Positions 1 through 9,349 of a stretch of 64,000 bases of DNA are shown in pieces. Each line of letters opens with the position of its first letter. Position 1 is the stretch's first letter. This stretch comes from Crocinitomicaceae bacterium (GTDB lineage Bacteria > Bacteroidota > Bacteroidia > Flavobacteriales_D > Crocinitomicaceae), in NCBI GenBank assembly GCA_021325675.1, contig JAJTCM010000002.1, positions 372,001 through 436,000 on the forward strand. The letters run 5' to 3'. Under the pieces are notes generated by a model. It had not been told where the DNA came from, ran no database searches, and saw only the letters and a list, made by a program, of their open reading frames with translations. Both the position numbers and the translations under genes were made by a program.

Positions 1-881
1 AACACGGCGTGAAAAAGGATGATGTAATTTTCATGATTGTCGTCGAGATTGTATTCCAGCTCTACTTTCGGGCCGTTGTTGTAGCTTTCATCTTCCCATT
101 GCCACAAGCGGTCAGGACGGTAATATTTGATGCGGTAACGCCCGTTCTTCATACCGTTCAGGGCGAGGTTGACCTCGCTCGGGAATTTGTTGATGTTTAC
201 CGGTTCGCGCTCAAACGGAGGATTTATATAGACGTCTCCCGAAGGCGGAAATTTAGAAGGGTCTGACAAAGAATCCCAAAGCACTCTTATACACGACAAA
301 TCGTAAGTGCTGTAAATGTTATACGTCTTATTCGTGATGACACCAATCGCCTGGGTTTTGTCTTTTGAGCGCAGGTACATCAGGTCAGCCTTGTTCGTTT
401 GATTGTTATTCCCTTTCCGGTATTTATCCATATCATCCGCCCAATCCTGGCGGAAAGTCCAGTTGTTACTGCCGGTTACTTCCATCGCGCCGGGATGCCA
501 GCCGCCCTGGTCGAGGTTAAACTGCGATGAAAAATTGCGCACCCACTGGTATTCCGGGTAGGTGATCCCGTTTTGGGAAGTATGCCAGGAAAGCGCTCCG
601 GCCGCACCCGAAAACAGGCTTTGCCACATAGCACGGCGCACCTCAACATGGTAGGGATCACACACTTCGAGGACCGGATCGAATTCAGACATCAGGAAGG
701 GCTTCCGGATCGAGTATTGGGCATTGCTTCCCGGGTTCGTCCACACGGTATACGTTGTAGGAGCGTCGGAAGCATCCAGCGATTGGTTGAGATATTCTTT
801 CTGGATTTGATCGATCCAGTTTTTGGCGTAGGTTTTCAGCCCAGGATACACATTGGTTGTCATCACCTCAATTCGCGGGTC
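1..881 (-). pseudogene. Downstream part of the interrupted glycoside-hydrolase-like gene, cut by the window edge
   Basis: Reading the minus strand on past the TAG in the same frame gives 293 uninterrupted codons to base 1. They begin DPRIEVMTTNVYPGLKTYAK and include FLMSEFDP (Glu codon at 684-686, a good candidate for the catalytic nucleophile), GGWHPGAMEVTGSNNWTF and a C-terminal beta-sandwich-like stretch. The composition and sense match the upstream part, so this was one protein of more than 839 residues. The far end, possibly with a T9SS sorting domain, is outside the window. The break may be a nonsense mutation (for example CAG or TGG to TAG), a sequencing error or a real early stop. No start codon with a promoter is evident for separate translation. 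Confidence 0.7.
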
Positions 882-2522
882 CTAGAACGTATCGTCGTTT
901 TTCATCTTCAGGCCGGCGTAACTCGGTGCAAGCATGTGAGTAGCCCCGTTATAGCGCTGCTTGATGTAAGTAGTCATTTCTTCCTGCCAGTCTTCTATAA
1001 CTTCATAATGGGCCGCCGAAGTTGGTGTGTGGGTGTTGTTGTTGAAAATTTCGCTGGTATTGATCTCGCTCAGCAATTCGAACAGGGCAATGTTGGTGGA
1101 ATAGCCCCAGCGCGATAAAACATAGCGCAAACGCTGCTTGTAATAGCCTTTTGCCAGGGGATTGGTGAAAAAGTCAATCGGGTGTTGTACTCCTTCCAAG
1201 TGTTTATAGCAGTAGTCGTATTGCTGCCATTCGTCTTTTTTGTTCCAGGCTTTCGTCAGTCCGCTGGGATTGACCGGCATCAGCACGTAATGCGCAAGCA
1301 GGTTCCAGTCGATGTACACATTCCGGTCTTCGCAGTATTCCAGTACTTCATCCAGTTCCTGGGCAATATAAAGCCGTTCGGTATAGTCGCCGATATGCTC
1401 ATATTCGATATCCAGCGAAACGGGGTTCATGATCAGGCGCACAAAATTGCCGCCGCCTTTTGAAATGTTGCCTATCATTTCGCGGTAATTGTCGAAAACC
1501 CTCGGGATTGGACGCAGCTGGCGGTATTCTTCTGCGAGTACGATTTCCTTTTCCTCATTGGTTTGCGGATCGGTATAGCTATATTTCAGCAGCTCCTGCA
1601 ATTCGGGGTCGGCATTATCGGGGTTATTTTTCACGTCCTGGGTCAATGGCCAGAGGATATTTCCGCCAATCGGGTAAAAACTGTGATTGCCGAGCTTAAA
1701 ATAGCGGTTTTCGTTGCCAACCCACACGTAGCCGGGATTGGAGCTTTCTACTACAGTAAAGCTGAAAGGATCGGATGAGTAGCTTTCATTCCCTAAGTAA
1801 ATATGCACACGGCAGTCCCATTTACCCGTTTTCGGAGGCGAGAAGCGCGCCAGGAAAGGATAGTCCGTGGGCAATTCATTGTATCCGCCCAACTCGTTCC
1901 AAAAGCCGTTGTAATTGTTTCCGGCAAAATTATCGAGGTATTTTCCTTCAGGAACTTCCGTGGGGATCTCATCCACCATCCAGGCTTCATACTCCTTGTT
2001 GTAAAAAGCATCGACCGTCAAATCGTATGGAATTTGCGGATGCGTAAAATCTACCGATATGCGGATTTCCCAATCCATGTATGGGTTAATCCGTTCACTG
2101 TTGGGAACTTGTTGGATGAAATTGTCGACTTTTGTTTTCACTTCGTCCGGAAGCGTAATTCCAAATTCCAGCTTTTCGAATTTTTGCGTGGAAAGCAAAT
2201 CCGTGTAATTCATGCATACGACGTCAAAACCGGCTTTATTCCCGACTTTGAAATGCAGCGATCCGTCACCGGTCGGTTTTCCGTGAAAAGTTGATTTGAT
2301 TTCGATACCGTTAATGGCTTGCAGATTTTTAACCTGGTTGCCAACGGCATTGTAATTCTGTCCCTCGAACAACAGGCAGGGCTTGTAGATTTCGACATTG
2401 TTGCCCGCAAGCTCCTGCTGGTTTACAAGGCTGTTATCGCCGGTACATTCGTATACGCTGATTTGCGCCGAAAGCGGCCCGCATAGCAAGACCGCTCCCA
2501 GAAAGAAACACCCAATTTTCAT
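882..2522 (-). CDS. Secreted glycoside-hydrolase-like TIM-barrel protein, N-terminal part ending at an internal TAG
   Basis: The product has a signal peptide (residues 1-20, ending PLSAQ), a beta-rich region of about 230 residues, then a TIM-barrel-like domain opening near YFKLGNHSFYPIGGN. FELLSEIN (Glu at about 486) sits where clan GH-A glycoside hydrolases carry the acid/base glutamate. The frame stops at a TAG (882-884), but the same frame stays open with matching protein character to the left edge. The expected nucleophile motif (FLMSEF) lies in that downstream part, so the 546-residue product would lack half of its active site. The gene starts 5 bp after the stop of the coiled-coil protein upstream, so the two are probably one operon. 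The substrate is unknown. The GH assignment rests on fold and motif resemblance only. Confidence 0.75.
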   Translation of the reverse strand: MKIGCFFLGAVLLCGPLSAQISVYECTGDNSLVNQQELAGNNVEIYKPCLLFEGQNYNAVGNQVKNLQAINGIEIKSTFHGKPTGDGSLHFKVGNKAGFDVVCMNYTDLLSTQKFEKLEFGITLPDEVKTKVDNFIQQVPNSERINPYMDWEIRISVDFTHPQIPYDLTVDAFYNKEYEAWMVDEIPTEVPEGKYLDNFAGNNYNGFWNELGGYNELPTDYPFLARFSPPKTGKWDCRVHIYLGNESYSSDPFSFTVVESSNPGYVWVGNENRYFKLGNHSFYPIGGNILWPLTQDVKNNPDNADPELQELLKYSYTDPQTNEEKEIVLAEEYRQLRPIPRVFDNYREMIGNISKGGGNFVRLIMNPVSLDIEYEHIGDYTERLYIAQELDEVLEYCEDRNVYIDWNLLAHYVLMPVNPSGLTKAWNKKDEWQQYDYCYKHLEGVQHPIDFFTNPLAKGYYKQRLRYVLSRWGYSTNIALFELLSEINTSEIFNNNTHTPTSAAHYEVIEDWQEEMTTYIKQRYNGATHMLAPSYAGLKMKNDDTF

Positions 2523-2527
2523 TACCC

Positions 2528-3427
2528 TTATTTTTGAAGTGTATCTTCTATCGCTGCAATTTGACGGCCCTGGCGCTCAATTTGTTTGTTGAGCTCAATC
2601 AGGTAAAGCGTAATTTCCTCAACTTTTTCCATCAGGATTTTATCCATTTCCGCGACGTTAAGCCCTGCTTGCTCAATGCTGTCTGCAGCCGGAACTTTAG
2701 GTAAGTGGCCGTAGCTTTCTATGTGCAGCTCTACTTCGCGCAGGCTTGGCAGTACATAACCCGGCTCAAAAACGTAATCGGGCCAATCCTGTGTATCCAG
2801 CTTGATTTCACGCGCTTGCAGCAGTCCGTTATTATCGAGCTGAAAAATTTTGCGCTCACTGTTTTCAATGATGAACAATTTTTCCGAGGCTTGTTTATTT
2901 AAAGGGGACCTCAAATAAAAAGCCGACGGGACCTGGCTGGTGTTTACATCTCCAAGCGCCAGTTTACGCGAATAGCTTGTGCCGCGAACATCCAGGCTGA
3001 ACCTCGGTTCGTTGGTAGCGATGCCCACATATACATCCGGACAGGCCGAGAAAATTTTGTTCGCGCTATTATACCAAGTTGGAGCAGTGCTTCCGCATTC
3101 TTTTTCGGTATAGATTAATTCTCCGATGCGGCCGGCCATAAATTCAGCATTGCCTTTGAATATTTTTCCATCCGGGCGAATCAGCATAAAATCCTGCTCA
3201 CCTTCACTGACAGGCTCGAGATGTGTGAACCGTACTTCTTCCTCTGCCGTCAGGCCTTTTTTAACCTTCAGCGTGGAATCAATATGCACATTTCCGTTAA
3301 CATCCAGTTTCGCGGAAGGGTTCAGGGTCCCCAGGCCTACATTTCCTTCAGCCGGGAGTGTGTTTTCCTGCTGTGAAAGGACGAATCCCGTTACGACAGT
3401 GAACGCGGTAAAAAGTATTTTTTTCAT
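2528..3427 (-). CDS. Secreted tail-fibre-like protein with C-terminal coiled coil
   Basis: The start is set at the ATG at 3427 (MKKILFTAFTVVTGF, a signal peptide), because a TACATTTG promoter box at 3451-3458 lies inside the longer reading frame. GNVGLGTLNPSAKLDVNG at residues 30-47 is the head repeat common in Bacteroidota fibre and adhesin-like proteins. The C-terminal part (YVFEPGYVLPSLREVE, SYGHLPKVPAADSIEQAG) matches a frequent Bacteroidota tail-fibre ending, followed by a predicted coiled coil (EEITLYLIELNKQIERQGRQ). Such endings usually trimerise. The role here is not known; surface or extracellular placement is inferred from the signal peptide. It is the first gene of a pair with the glycoside-hydrolase-like gene (5 bp gap). 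Confidence 0.8.
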   Translation of the reverse strand: MKKILFTAFTVVTGFVLSQQENTLPAEGNVGLGTLNPSAKLDVNGNVHIDSTLKVKKGLTAEEEVRFTHLEPVSEGEQDFMLIRPDGKIFKGNAEFMAGRIGELIYTEKECGSTAPTWYNSANKIFSACPDVYVGIATNEPRFSLDVRGTSYSRKLALGDVNTSQVPSAFYLRSPLNKQASEKLFIIENSERKIFQLDNNGLLQAREIKLDTQDWPDYVFEPGYVLPSLREVELHIESYGHLPKVPAADSIEQAGLNVAEMDKILMEKVEEITLYLIELNKQIERQGRQIAAIEDTLQK

Positions 3428-3450
3428 ACAATAGTGTGATTGATTTCTCG

Positions 3451-3482
3451 CAAATGTAAAATTATTTCTCAAAATGTGCAAA
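3451..3482 (-). promoter_or_regulatory. Promoter for the tail-fibre-like gene
   Basis: Read on the minus strand, TTTG (3479-3482) is followed after 20 bp by TACATTTG (3451-3458). This fits the Bacteroidota -33/-7 consensus (TTTG, about 19 bp, TAnnTTTG). It lies 24 bp upstream of the chosen ATG. Confidence 0.6.
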
Positions 3483-3689
3483 TTATTTCTCGTATTATTA
3501 AAATAATTTTCATTTTTGGAAATATTTCCGGTAAATCATGCGTCCTGAATTGCAATTAATCTAAGAAAAACGAAACAGCAGGAATCTACAGATTTTTTAA
3601 ACCGGACTAATTTTCCATTCTCTTCAAACTTTGTAGCTTCAGCGAAGAAGTTAATTTATTATATTTACGATCTGAACTTTTAATGCGTA

Positions 3690-5615
3690 ATGAAGGAAAC
3701 GAGGTTCATTGAACAGAACAAAAAGAAGTGGAACCGCTTTGAAAAACTCTCCGAGAGCCAGACCAAGGATCCCGAGGAGCTGAGTTCTTTATATATGGAT
3801 ATCACTGATGATCTCAGCTATGCACAGACTTTTTATAACCGGCGAACGGTAAAGGTCTACCTCAACCAGCTCGCCCAGCGGGTCTACACCGGGCTGCACA
3901 TCCAGAAAGGCGAATCCTTCAAAAAAGTGCTCCAGGTCTGGAAAATTTCCCTGCCCCTCGAGATCTACCGCGCCCGCAAAAACCTCCTCTTCGCTTTGAT
4001 CGTGTTTATGGTCTGGGCAACGCTTGGTGCTGTTTCAACGCATTACAATGCCGATTTTCCGCGCATCGTTTTGGGTGATATGTACGTCGACATCACCAAC
4101 GAGAACATTGCCAAAGGCAAGCCCCTTGATATTTACCAGGACGAAAGCAACCTCGGGATGTTCATCGATATCGCCACCAACAACCTGCGCGTGGCCTTTC
4201 TCTGTTTCATCTTCGGGATTTTCTTTACCATCGGCACCCATATTTTTCTCTTCCAGAATGCTGTCATGGTAGGCACTTTCCAGTATTTTTTTGCTACCAA
4301 AGGCCTGCTCATCACTTCTTTTTTGGGCATCTGGATCCACGGCGCCTTTGAGATTTCAGCCATAGTGCTCGCCGCTGGCGCAGGCATTACGATGGGCAAC
4401 GGCTGGCTCTTCCCCGGGAACTACACCCGCATGCAATCCCTGCAGCTTTCTGCTAAGCGGGGGCTGAAGATCATGCTCAGCCTCGTGCCTTTTATCATCA
4501 TTGCAGGTTTTCTCGAAAGCTACGTAACCGCCAATTACCTCAGCCTGCCCGAATGGTCCAAATGGGCGCTCATCCTCTTTTCCTTCGGGATCATCCTCTT
4601 TTATTATGTGATTTATCCAGCCATCGTTGCCCGCAAATACCCGGAGCTCGTCAACGCCGAGGAAACAGTGAATACCTTCCCCAACAAGGGCTTCGACCTG
4701 CTGAAGCTGCGCAGCCTGGGTGAGATCATCGCCGATACCTTTCGTTTTTACCGGCTCAATTTCGGCAAAATGGCCCGCATCAACCTCTGCTTCACTTTTC
4801 CGCTGGCCCTCGTTCTGGTTTACCTGCAGGATGTGCACCACAGCGACCTGCTGGCAACCAACCACTGGTTCGACTGGTCCAAACAGCTGGAAATCATGCT
4901 GGGCTTCGGTTATACCGGTTTGCAGGACTACCTCGTGAATTTCGGCTGGAGCATCCTCACTGCCCTCGTTTTCGTTTCGGTTTCCTATACCTTCAGCAGC
5001 TTAGGCCAGCCTTACCGCACCAAAGATTTTTTCCACTTTGCCCGTTCCCGGTTTATTGGGGTCTGGCTCGGTATCCTGCTCCTTTTTTATGCCCTTTCCA
5101 TTCCGAGCTGGTGGTGGTATTACCTCATCCTTTTCATTTTGCCGCTGTTTTACATCAACGGGGCTGTGGCCGGTATCGTAAGTGGCAGCTTTAGCGAACG
5201 CTTCCGCCTTTCCTGGAAATACAGCGTGCGTTCCTATGGAAACGGCCTCCTTACGATCATGCTCTTTACGGTCATCATGGCCCTTTTTGCCCAGCCTATC
5301 GCCTTTGTCGGCAGTATCCACGACGGCACGCTTTTGCAGGACCCGCTTTATCCCGATCTGCTCGACATGGCCTGTGAGTTTATCCGCAATATTTGCTACA
5401 AGCTTGAATGGGACGCCTGGGTGATCAGCAACATTTTCAGGCAGCTGGTTTACCTCTCCTTCCTCTTTTTTGTGCTGCCTTTATGGATTGTGGCCATTCA
5501 TTTTATGGCTTATAACGAGCACGAAAAAGAAACCGCTTCCGGGCTGCGCAGGGCCTTTGCCTTGTTCGGGAAACGAAGCCGTGTTAAAGAAAACGAAGCC
5601 GATTATGAAGCATAA
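3690..5615 (+). CDS. SpoIIM-family (stage II sporulation protein M-like) membrane protein with an extra C-terminal membrane domain
   Basis: The first 320 or so residues match the SpoIIM/DUF95 membrane family: a soluble helical N-terminus (LSYAQTFYNRRTVKVYLNQL), a first membrane segment near residue 105, then several more with GTFQYFFATKGLL and IWIHGAFEISAIVLAAGAG. Residues from about 335 to 641 form a second polytopic region (GEIIADTFRFYRLNFGKM onward) that is not part of ordinary SpoIIM proteins of about 325 residues, so this looks like a fusion. The gene overlaps the next one by 11 bp and opens a SpoIIM / DUF4129 / DUF4350 / MoxR / DUF58 operon, an arrangement common in Bacteroidota. The organism need not sporulate; the family name is historical. 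The exact role is unknown; a cell-envelope function is inferred. Confidence 0.85.
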   Translation: MKETRFIEQNKKKWNRFEKLSESQTKDPEELSSLYMDITDDLSYAQTFYNRRTVKVYLNQLAQRVYTGLHIQKGESFKKVLQVWKISLPLEIYRARKNLLFALIVFMVWATLGAVSTHYNADFPRIVLGDMYVDITNENIAKGKPLDIYQDESNLGMFIDIATNNLRVAFLCFIFGIFFTIGTHIFLFQNAVMVGTFQYFFATKGLLITSFLGIWIHGAFEISAIVLAAGAGITMGNGWLFPGNYTRMQSLQLSAKRGLKIMLSLVPFIIIAGFLESYVTANYLSLPEWSKWALILFSFGIILFYYVIYPAIVARKYPELVNAEETVNTFPNKGFDLLKLRSLGEIIADTFRFYRLNFGKMARINLCFTFPLALVLVYLQDVHHSDLLATNHWFDWSKQLEIMLGFGYTGLQDYLVNFGWSILTALVFVSVSYTFSSLGQPYRTKDFFHFARSRFIGVWLGILLLFYALSIPSWWWYYLILFILPLFYINGAVAGIVSGSFSERFRLSWKYSVRSYGNGLLTIMLFTVIMALFAQPIAFVGSIHDGTLLQDPLYPDLLDMACEFIRNICYKLEWDAWVISNIFRQLVYLSFLFFVLPLWIVAIHFMAYNEHEKETASGLRRAFALFGKRSRVKENEADYEA

Positions 5616-6540
5616 GCTCTTGTTTTTCATAGCGTTGATTATTGCCCCCGTTCTTTGGTCGCAAACCAAAAAGCCGGAGCCCAGCCTGGAGAATTTCAAG
5701 CGCAAATACCGCTATGTCAAAGAGAAGGGTTACAAAGGACCGGCAAACACCTATCACAGCCCGGCGAGCATGCAGGAGCAGGGTGAAGAAATGAAGCAGT
5801 CCGATCCGGCAACAAGCTCCAACGGCGGTACGATCCAGTATTCGCCCGAAGAAATCGACCGGATCCGGGAACGCAGGGCGCAGCAGCAACAACAGCAGCA
5901 GGAATACCAGGATAACGAAGGAAATGGCGGCGGTCCGGGCAACGGGCAGGGAAATGGCCGGGGCGAAGGAGGAAACAAGCCGCGTAACCCGGAAATGGGC
6001 AAGCCCCAGCCGATAGAATTTGATCCCCCGGATATTGATACGCCTGACATGGACCTGGATATTGATCCGCCCTCCTTTTCGGCTTCTATTGGCAAAATTG
6101 TGCTCATCGTCCTGGCAGCACTTGCTCTTTTGCTTATCCTTTACCTCATCATTAAAAATTACCGCCCGCGGAACAAGCGTGTCAAATCGCAGCTGTCGCA
6201 GGAAGAATGGAACCCCGAAACGATCAGCAAAACGGAATTGGAGCTGCGTTTGGAACAGGCAATGCTTGAAAACGATTACCGCGAATGTGTCCGCATTTAC
6301 TTCACCTTTATCCTCAAGGAAATGATCCGCCTGCGCCTGATCCGCTGGAAAAAAGAGCTTACTAACTTCGATTATCTCCTCCAGGCGCAAGCTACGCCAA
6401 ACTACCGCGAATTTGAAGAAAGCGTGCGCATTTACGACCTTGTGTGGTACGGCGATTACAACATCAGCAAGCAAGATTACCAGGCGCTCGAACGTCACCT
6501 GGACCGGCATTATAAACTTTTAAACACACAAAATGCCTAG
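5605..6540 (+). CDS. DUF4129-domain membrane protein
   Basis: The start is taken at the ATG at 5605, which gives a clear signal peptide (MKHKLLFFIALIIAPVLWSQ); the open frame upstream is the shadow of the SpoIIM gene. Features in order are a basic region (SLENFKRKYRYVKEKGYKG), a glutamine run with Gly/Asn-rich linker (residues about 95-135), acidic proline repeats (DIDTPDMDLDIDPP), one transmembrane helix (IGKIVLIVLAALALLLILYL) and a cytoplasmic DUF4129-type domain (ELRLEQAMLENDYRECVRIY to the end). The 311-residue protein overlaps the upstream gene by 11 bp and the downstream gene by 8 bp, so translation is probably coupled. DUF4129 proteins regularly accompany MoxR and DUF58 genes; the molecular function is not established. 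Confidence 0.82.
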   Translation: MKHKLLFFIALIIAPVLWSQTKKPEPSLENFKRKYRYVKEKGYKGPANTYHSPASMQEQGEEMKQSDPATSSNGGTIQYSPEEIDRIRERRAQQQQQQQEYQDNEGNGGGPGNGQGNGRGEGGNKPRNPEMGKPQPIEFDPPDIDTPDMDLDIDPPSFSASIGKIVLIVLAALALLLILYLIIKNYRPRNKRVKSQLSQEEWNPETISKTELELRLEQAMLENDYRECVRIYFTFILKEMIRLRLIRWKKELTNFDYLLQAQATPNYREFEESVRIYDLVWYGDYNISKQDYQALERHLDRHYKLLNTQNA

Positions 6541-8233
6541 ACGGACGCTCCTCTTATTCGGTCTCGGCATCGCCTTGTTCACCATCCTGGCGATTTACCT
6601 CTTCAGCGGTGGGAAAACCACAGCGCGCGGCACATACGCTGCTGCCGAAGTGTTCGACAACTGGGAGGAAAGCTTTAAGATCGAGGAAGAAAAGGCCCAG
6701 GGCATCTCGCTGTTCAATGAGCTGCTCGAATACCGCACGAAGCATACAAGCGTTCTCATCGATGACAAGCTGGATTCTGCCGACCTGGCAGGGAATAAAA
6801 CAACGTATATTTTTATCGGGAAAGATTTTCAGCTCAAAACGGAAGAGTTCGATTCCATCATGGCGCGTGTGAGGGCCGGCTCAAACCTTTTTCTTGCCTA
6901 CAAAGGGCTTTCAGACAATATTTACGATTATTTCTTCGAATCCTCCGGTTATCTCTGGGATTATTCCGAATTCATCGATGTGTATGCCGATAAGAAAAGC
7001 TACCGCCTCAATGCTGTTTTCCAGGAAGATACCATTGCCATTGCCTGGAATTTGTTCCCTTTGGATAAAATCAAGCTGGAAGAAAATTACGATTTGCAGC
7101 AGTTACGGACCTTAAGTGAGGTCAAAGAATACAGCAATTTCCTGGAATTCACGATCGGGGAAGGCCATGTTTTCCTCCACAGCAATCCCGAAGTGTTTCA
7201 GAATTACCAGCTCCTGAGCAAAAACGGCTACGCCTACAGCAAATTTGTGAGTGAACAGGTTCCGGAAGACCACCAGGTCAAATGGCTGGAAATCGGGCGC
7301 TTTACTTACGATGACACCTATTCGGACCAGTATGGCGACGAAGGTTCCGGCGGCCGCGACACCAGCTACCTACAGTTTATTTTTGATAACCGGGCGCTGA
7401 CCCTCGCTTTGCTGATTACGCTGCTGGGGATTGTGCTGTTCCTGGTTTTCCGTACCAAGCGCAGCCAGCCGGTAATTCCTTACATCCCGAAAAAAGGCAA
7501 CCAATCGCTTACTTTTGCTGAAACCATTAAAGAGATTTACTACAAGCAGCAAACGCCTTACAGTATTTTGCTCGTCATGCGGCGCAATTTCTACCTTGCC
7601 GTCAACAAGCAGTTTTTCGTGGATATTTCCAAAGAAGACAACGAGAAAGAAGTGAAGATCCTGGCCGATAAATCCGGTGTAAGCATGGCGCATTTGCAGG
7701 AACTGCTGAAATTGCTCCGCACCAAAGTGGCTTCCCAGGTGGATTACGCCTACCTCGAAAACGCTTCCGGCCTGCAGCAGAAATTTTACCTCGAAACAGG
7801 CATTATCAAACACCGTTTGCAGCAAAAAATTGAAGCCCGTGAGCGCGTATTCAACCGCAAAATGCTCCTGCCGGTATTGCTCATTTCAGCCGGAATCGCC
7901 ATTTTGTTGTACGGGTTCTATCTCCTGCATAAAGCTGAAGGGGTTGGTATTTCGCTCTGGCCTGTCGGGATCCTCGTTACTGCTGTCGGGATCCGCATGT
8001 TCCGTACGCCCTTACTGAAGGTGGAAGCCGGCAATTTGATATTCTACAGGCTTCTCGGAAGAAAGCATATTGTAAAAGCTGATGAGATCGACCGCGTTTA
8101 CCTGGAAGGCAACCAAAGTGTTTTCCTGGCAGACGGCAAGCGCAGGTTTACGGTTTCACACAGCGACCTGAGCGCCTACGACAAGCAGGCCTATGAACAG
8201 TTTATTTATCCATTTATCAATAAAAGATTATGA
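6533..8233 (+). CDS. DUF4350-type membrane protein of the MoxR operon
   Basis: The 566-residue protein has an N-terminal membrane anchor (TLLLFGLGIALFTILAIYLF), a globular domain of about 260 residues resembling DUF4350 (GTYAAAEVFDNWEESFKI, SNLFLAYKGLSDN, GHVFLHSNPEVFQNY), a second membrane helix (ALTLALLITLLGIVLFLVF, about 285-305), a cytoplasmic stretch and two further helices (about 440-485), then a small PH-like tail. This layout is usual for the DUF4350 member of MoxR clusters. It overlaps the DUF4129 gene by 8 bp and its stop overlaps the MoxR start (ATGA). A role with the MoxR ATPase in envelope assembly or stress is inferred from context only. Confidence 0.78.
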   Translation: MPRRTLLLFGLGIALFTILAIYLFSGGKTTARGTYAAAEVFDNWEESFKIEEEKAQGISLFNELLEYRTKHTSVLIDDKLDSADLAGNKTTYIFIGKDFQLKTEEFDSIMARVRAGSNLFLAYKGLSDNIYDYFFESSGYLWDYSEFIDVYADKKSYRLNAVFQEDTIAIAWNLFPLDKIKLEENYDLQQLRTLSEVKEYSNFLEFTIGEGHVFLHSNPEVFQNYQLLSKNGYAYSKFVSEQVPEDHQVKWLEIGRFTYDDTYSDQYGDEGSGGRDTSYLQFIFDNRALTLALLITLLGIVLFLVFRTKRSQPVIPYIPKKGNQSLTFAETIKEIYYKQQTPYSILLVMRRNFYLAVNKQFFVDISKEDNEKEVKILADKSGVSMAHLQELLKLLRTKVASQVDYAYLENASGLQQKFYLETGIIKHRLQQKIEARERVFNRKMLLPVLLISAGIAILLYGFYLLHKAEGVGISLWPVGILVTAVGIRMFRTPLLKVEAGNLIFYRLLGRKHIVKADEIDRVYLEGNQSVFLADGKRRFTVSHSDLSAYDKQAYEQFIYPFINKRL

Positions 8234-9348
8234 TGAACGAAGAAAATGAAAATCCGCAGGGCGGTGAGGAACAAAACACACCGAACCACGATGCTTACAT
8301 GCCGAAAGACACGCCGGCCGAACATATCATTCCGTCGGAAGGCGCTGAAACACCGGCTGCACACCCGAATTCGGGCTATGGCTTTGAGCGTCGCAACGAC
8401 AACCTGATCTGGGTTGCCCAGAAAGTAAACCAGGTGCGTGGCGAGCTGCGCAAATTCATTATCGGGCAGGAACAGATGGTGGAGCTGATGATGACGGGCG
8501 TTTTTTGCAACGGCCACGTGCTGCTCGAAGGTGTACCGGGAGTTGCAAAAACACTTTCCTCCAAAGTAATGGCGAAGGCCCTGGCAATTGATTTTTCACG
8601 TATCCAGTTTACGCCCGACCTCATGCCGTCGGACGTTATCGGAACTTCGATTTTCAATATGAAAGATGCGTCTTTTAACTTCAAAAAAGGCCCGATTTTC
8701 AGTAATATTGTACTGATCGATGAAATCAACCGCGCCCCGGCAAAAACACAGGCTGCTTTGTTTGAGGTCATGGAAGAGCGCCAGATCACGTACGACGGAA
8801 CGCTTTACCCGATGGAGTTTCCTTTCCTCGTTGTCGCTACGATGAACCCGATCGAGCAGGAAGGAACATATTCACTTCCGGAAGCCCAGCTGGACCGTTT
8901 TCTTTTCAAGATCAAGGTGAAGCATCCTGAGCTAGACCAGGAAACCGAAATTCTCCGCCGTTATAAAAACAACATCAAAACCCCGGATTTAACGAGTATC
9001 GTGCCGGTTTTTACAGCCAGTGAGATCCGCAAAATCCAGGATGCCATCGAAGCAATCATTATTGAAGACCATTTGCTGTCTTACATTGCCGCGATTACCA
9101 ATAAAACACGGAACCACGGCAAGATTTACCTCGGGGGCTCGCCGCGTGCGTCGCTTTCCATGCTCAAAGCTTCCAAAGCCATAGCAGCGATCCGCGGACG
9201 TGATTTCGTGACGCCGGAAGACATCCAGTTTGTTGCAGTTCACGTGCTCAACCACCGCATCATTCTCACGCCGGAAGCCGAAATGGAAGGCACCAGCATT
9301 GAAGATGTGATCCAGGAAATCATCCAGACAATCGAAGTACCGAGATAA
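8230..9348 (+). CDS. MoxR-family AAA+ ATPase
   Basis: This is a chaperone-like AAA+ ATPase of the MoxR family. The first 60 residues are an acidic, probably disordered extension. The ATPase core follows: Walker A GVPGVAKT (101-108), Walker B VLIDEINR (Asp164, Glu165), sensor region VVATMNPIEQEGTYSLPEAQ, arginine finger region LDRFLFKIKV, and a lid with GGSPRASL. The length (372) fits the family plus the N-terminal extension. The start ATG at 8230 overlaps the upstream TGA; a second ATG at 8233 is equally possible. MoxR proteins usually act on VWA or DUF58 proteins encoded beside them, and a DUF58 gene follows after 1 bp. Confidence 0.95.
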   Translation: MMNEENENPQGGEEQNTPNHDAYMPKDTPAEHIIPSEGAETPAAHPNSGYGFERRNDNLIWVAQKVNQVRGELRKFIIGQEQMVELMMTGVFCNGHVLLEGVPGVAKTLSSKVMAKALAIDFSRIQFTPDLMPSDVIGTSIFNMKDASFNFKKGPIFSNIVLIDEINRAPAKTQAALFEVMEERQITYDGTLYPMEFPFLVVATMNPIEQEGTYSLPEAQLDRFLFKIKVKHPELDQETEILRRYKNNIKTPDLTSIVPVFTASEIRKIQDAIEAIIIEDHLLSYIAAITNKTRNHGKIYLGGSPRASLSMLKASKAIAAIRGRDFVTPEDIQFVAVHVLNHRIILTPEAEMEGTSIEDVIQEIIQTIEVPR

Positions 9349-9349
9349 G

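Noticed and set aside
5886-5905. CAG/CAA run as a contingency repeat
   Set aside because: It encodes a glutamine run. It is a mixed trinucleotide repeat whose length changes keep the frame.
5584-6510. Long minus-strand open frame opposite the DUF4129 gene
   Set aside because: The plus-strand gene has a signal peptide, a membrane helix and a recognisable domain with coupled neighbours. The antisense frame is an effect of codon bias.
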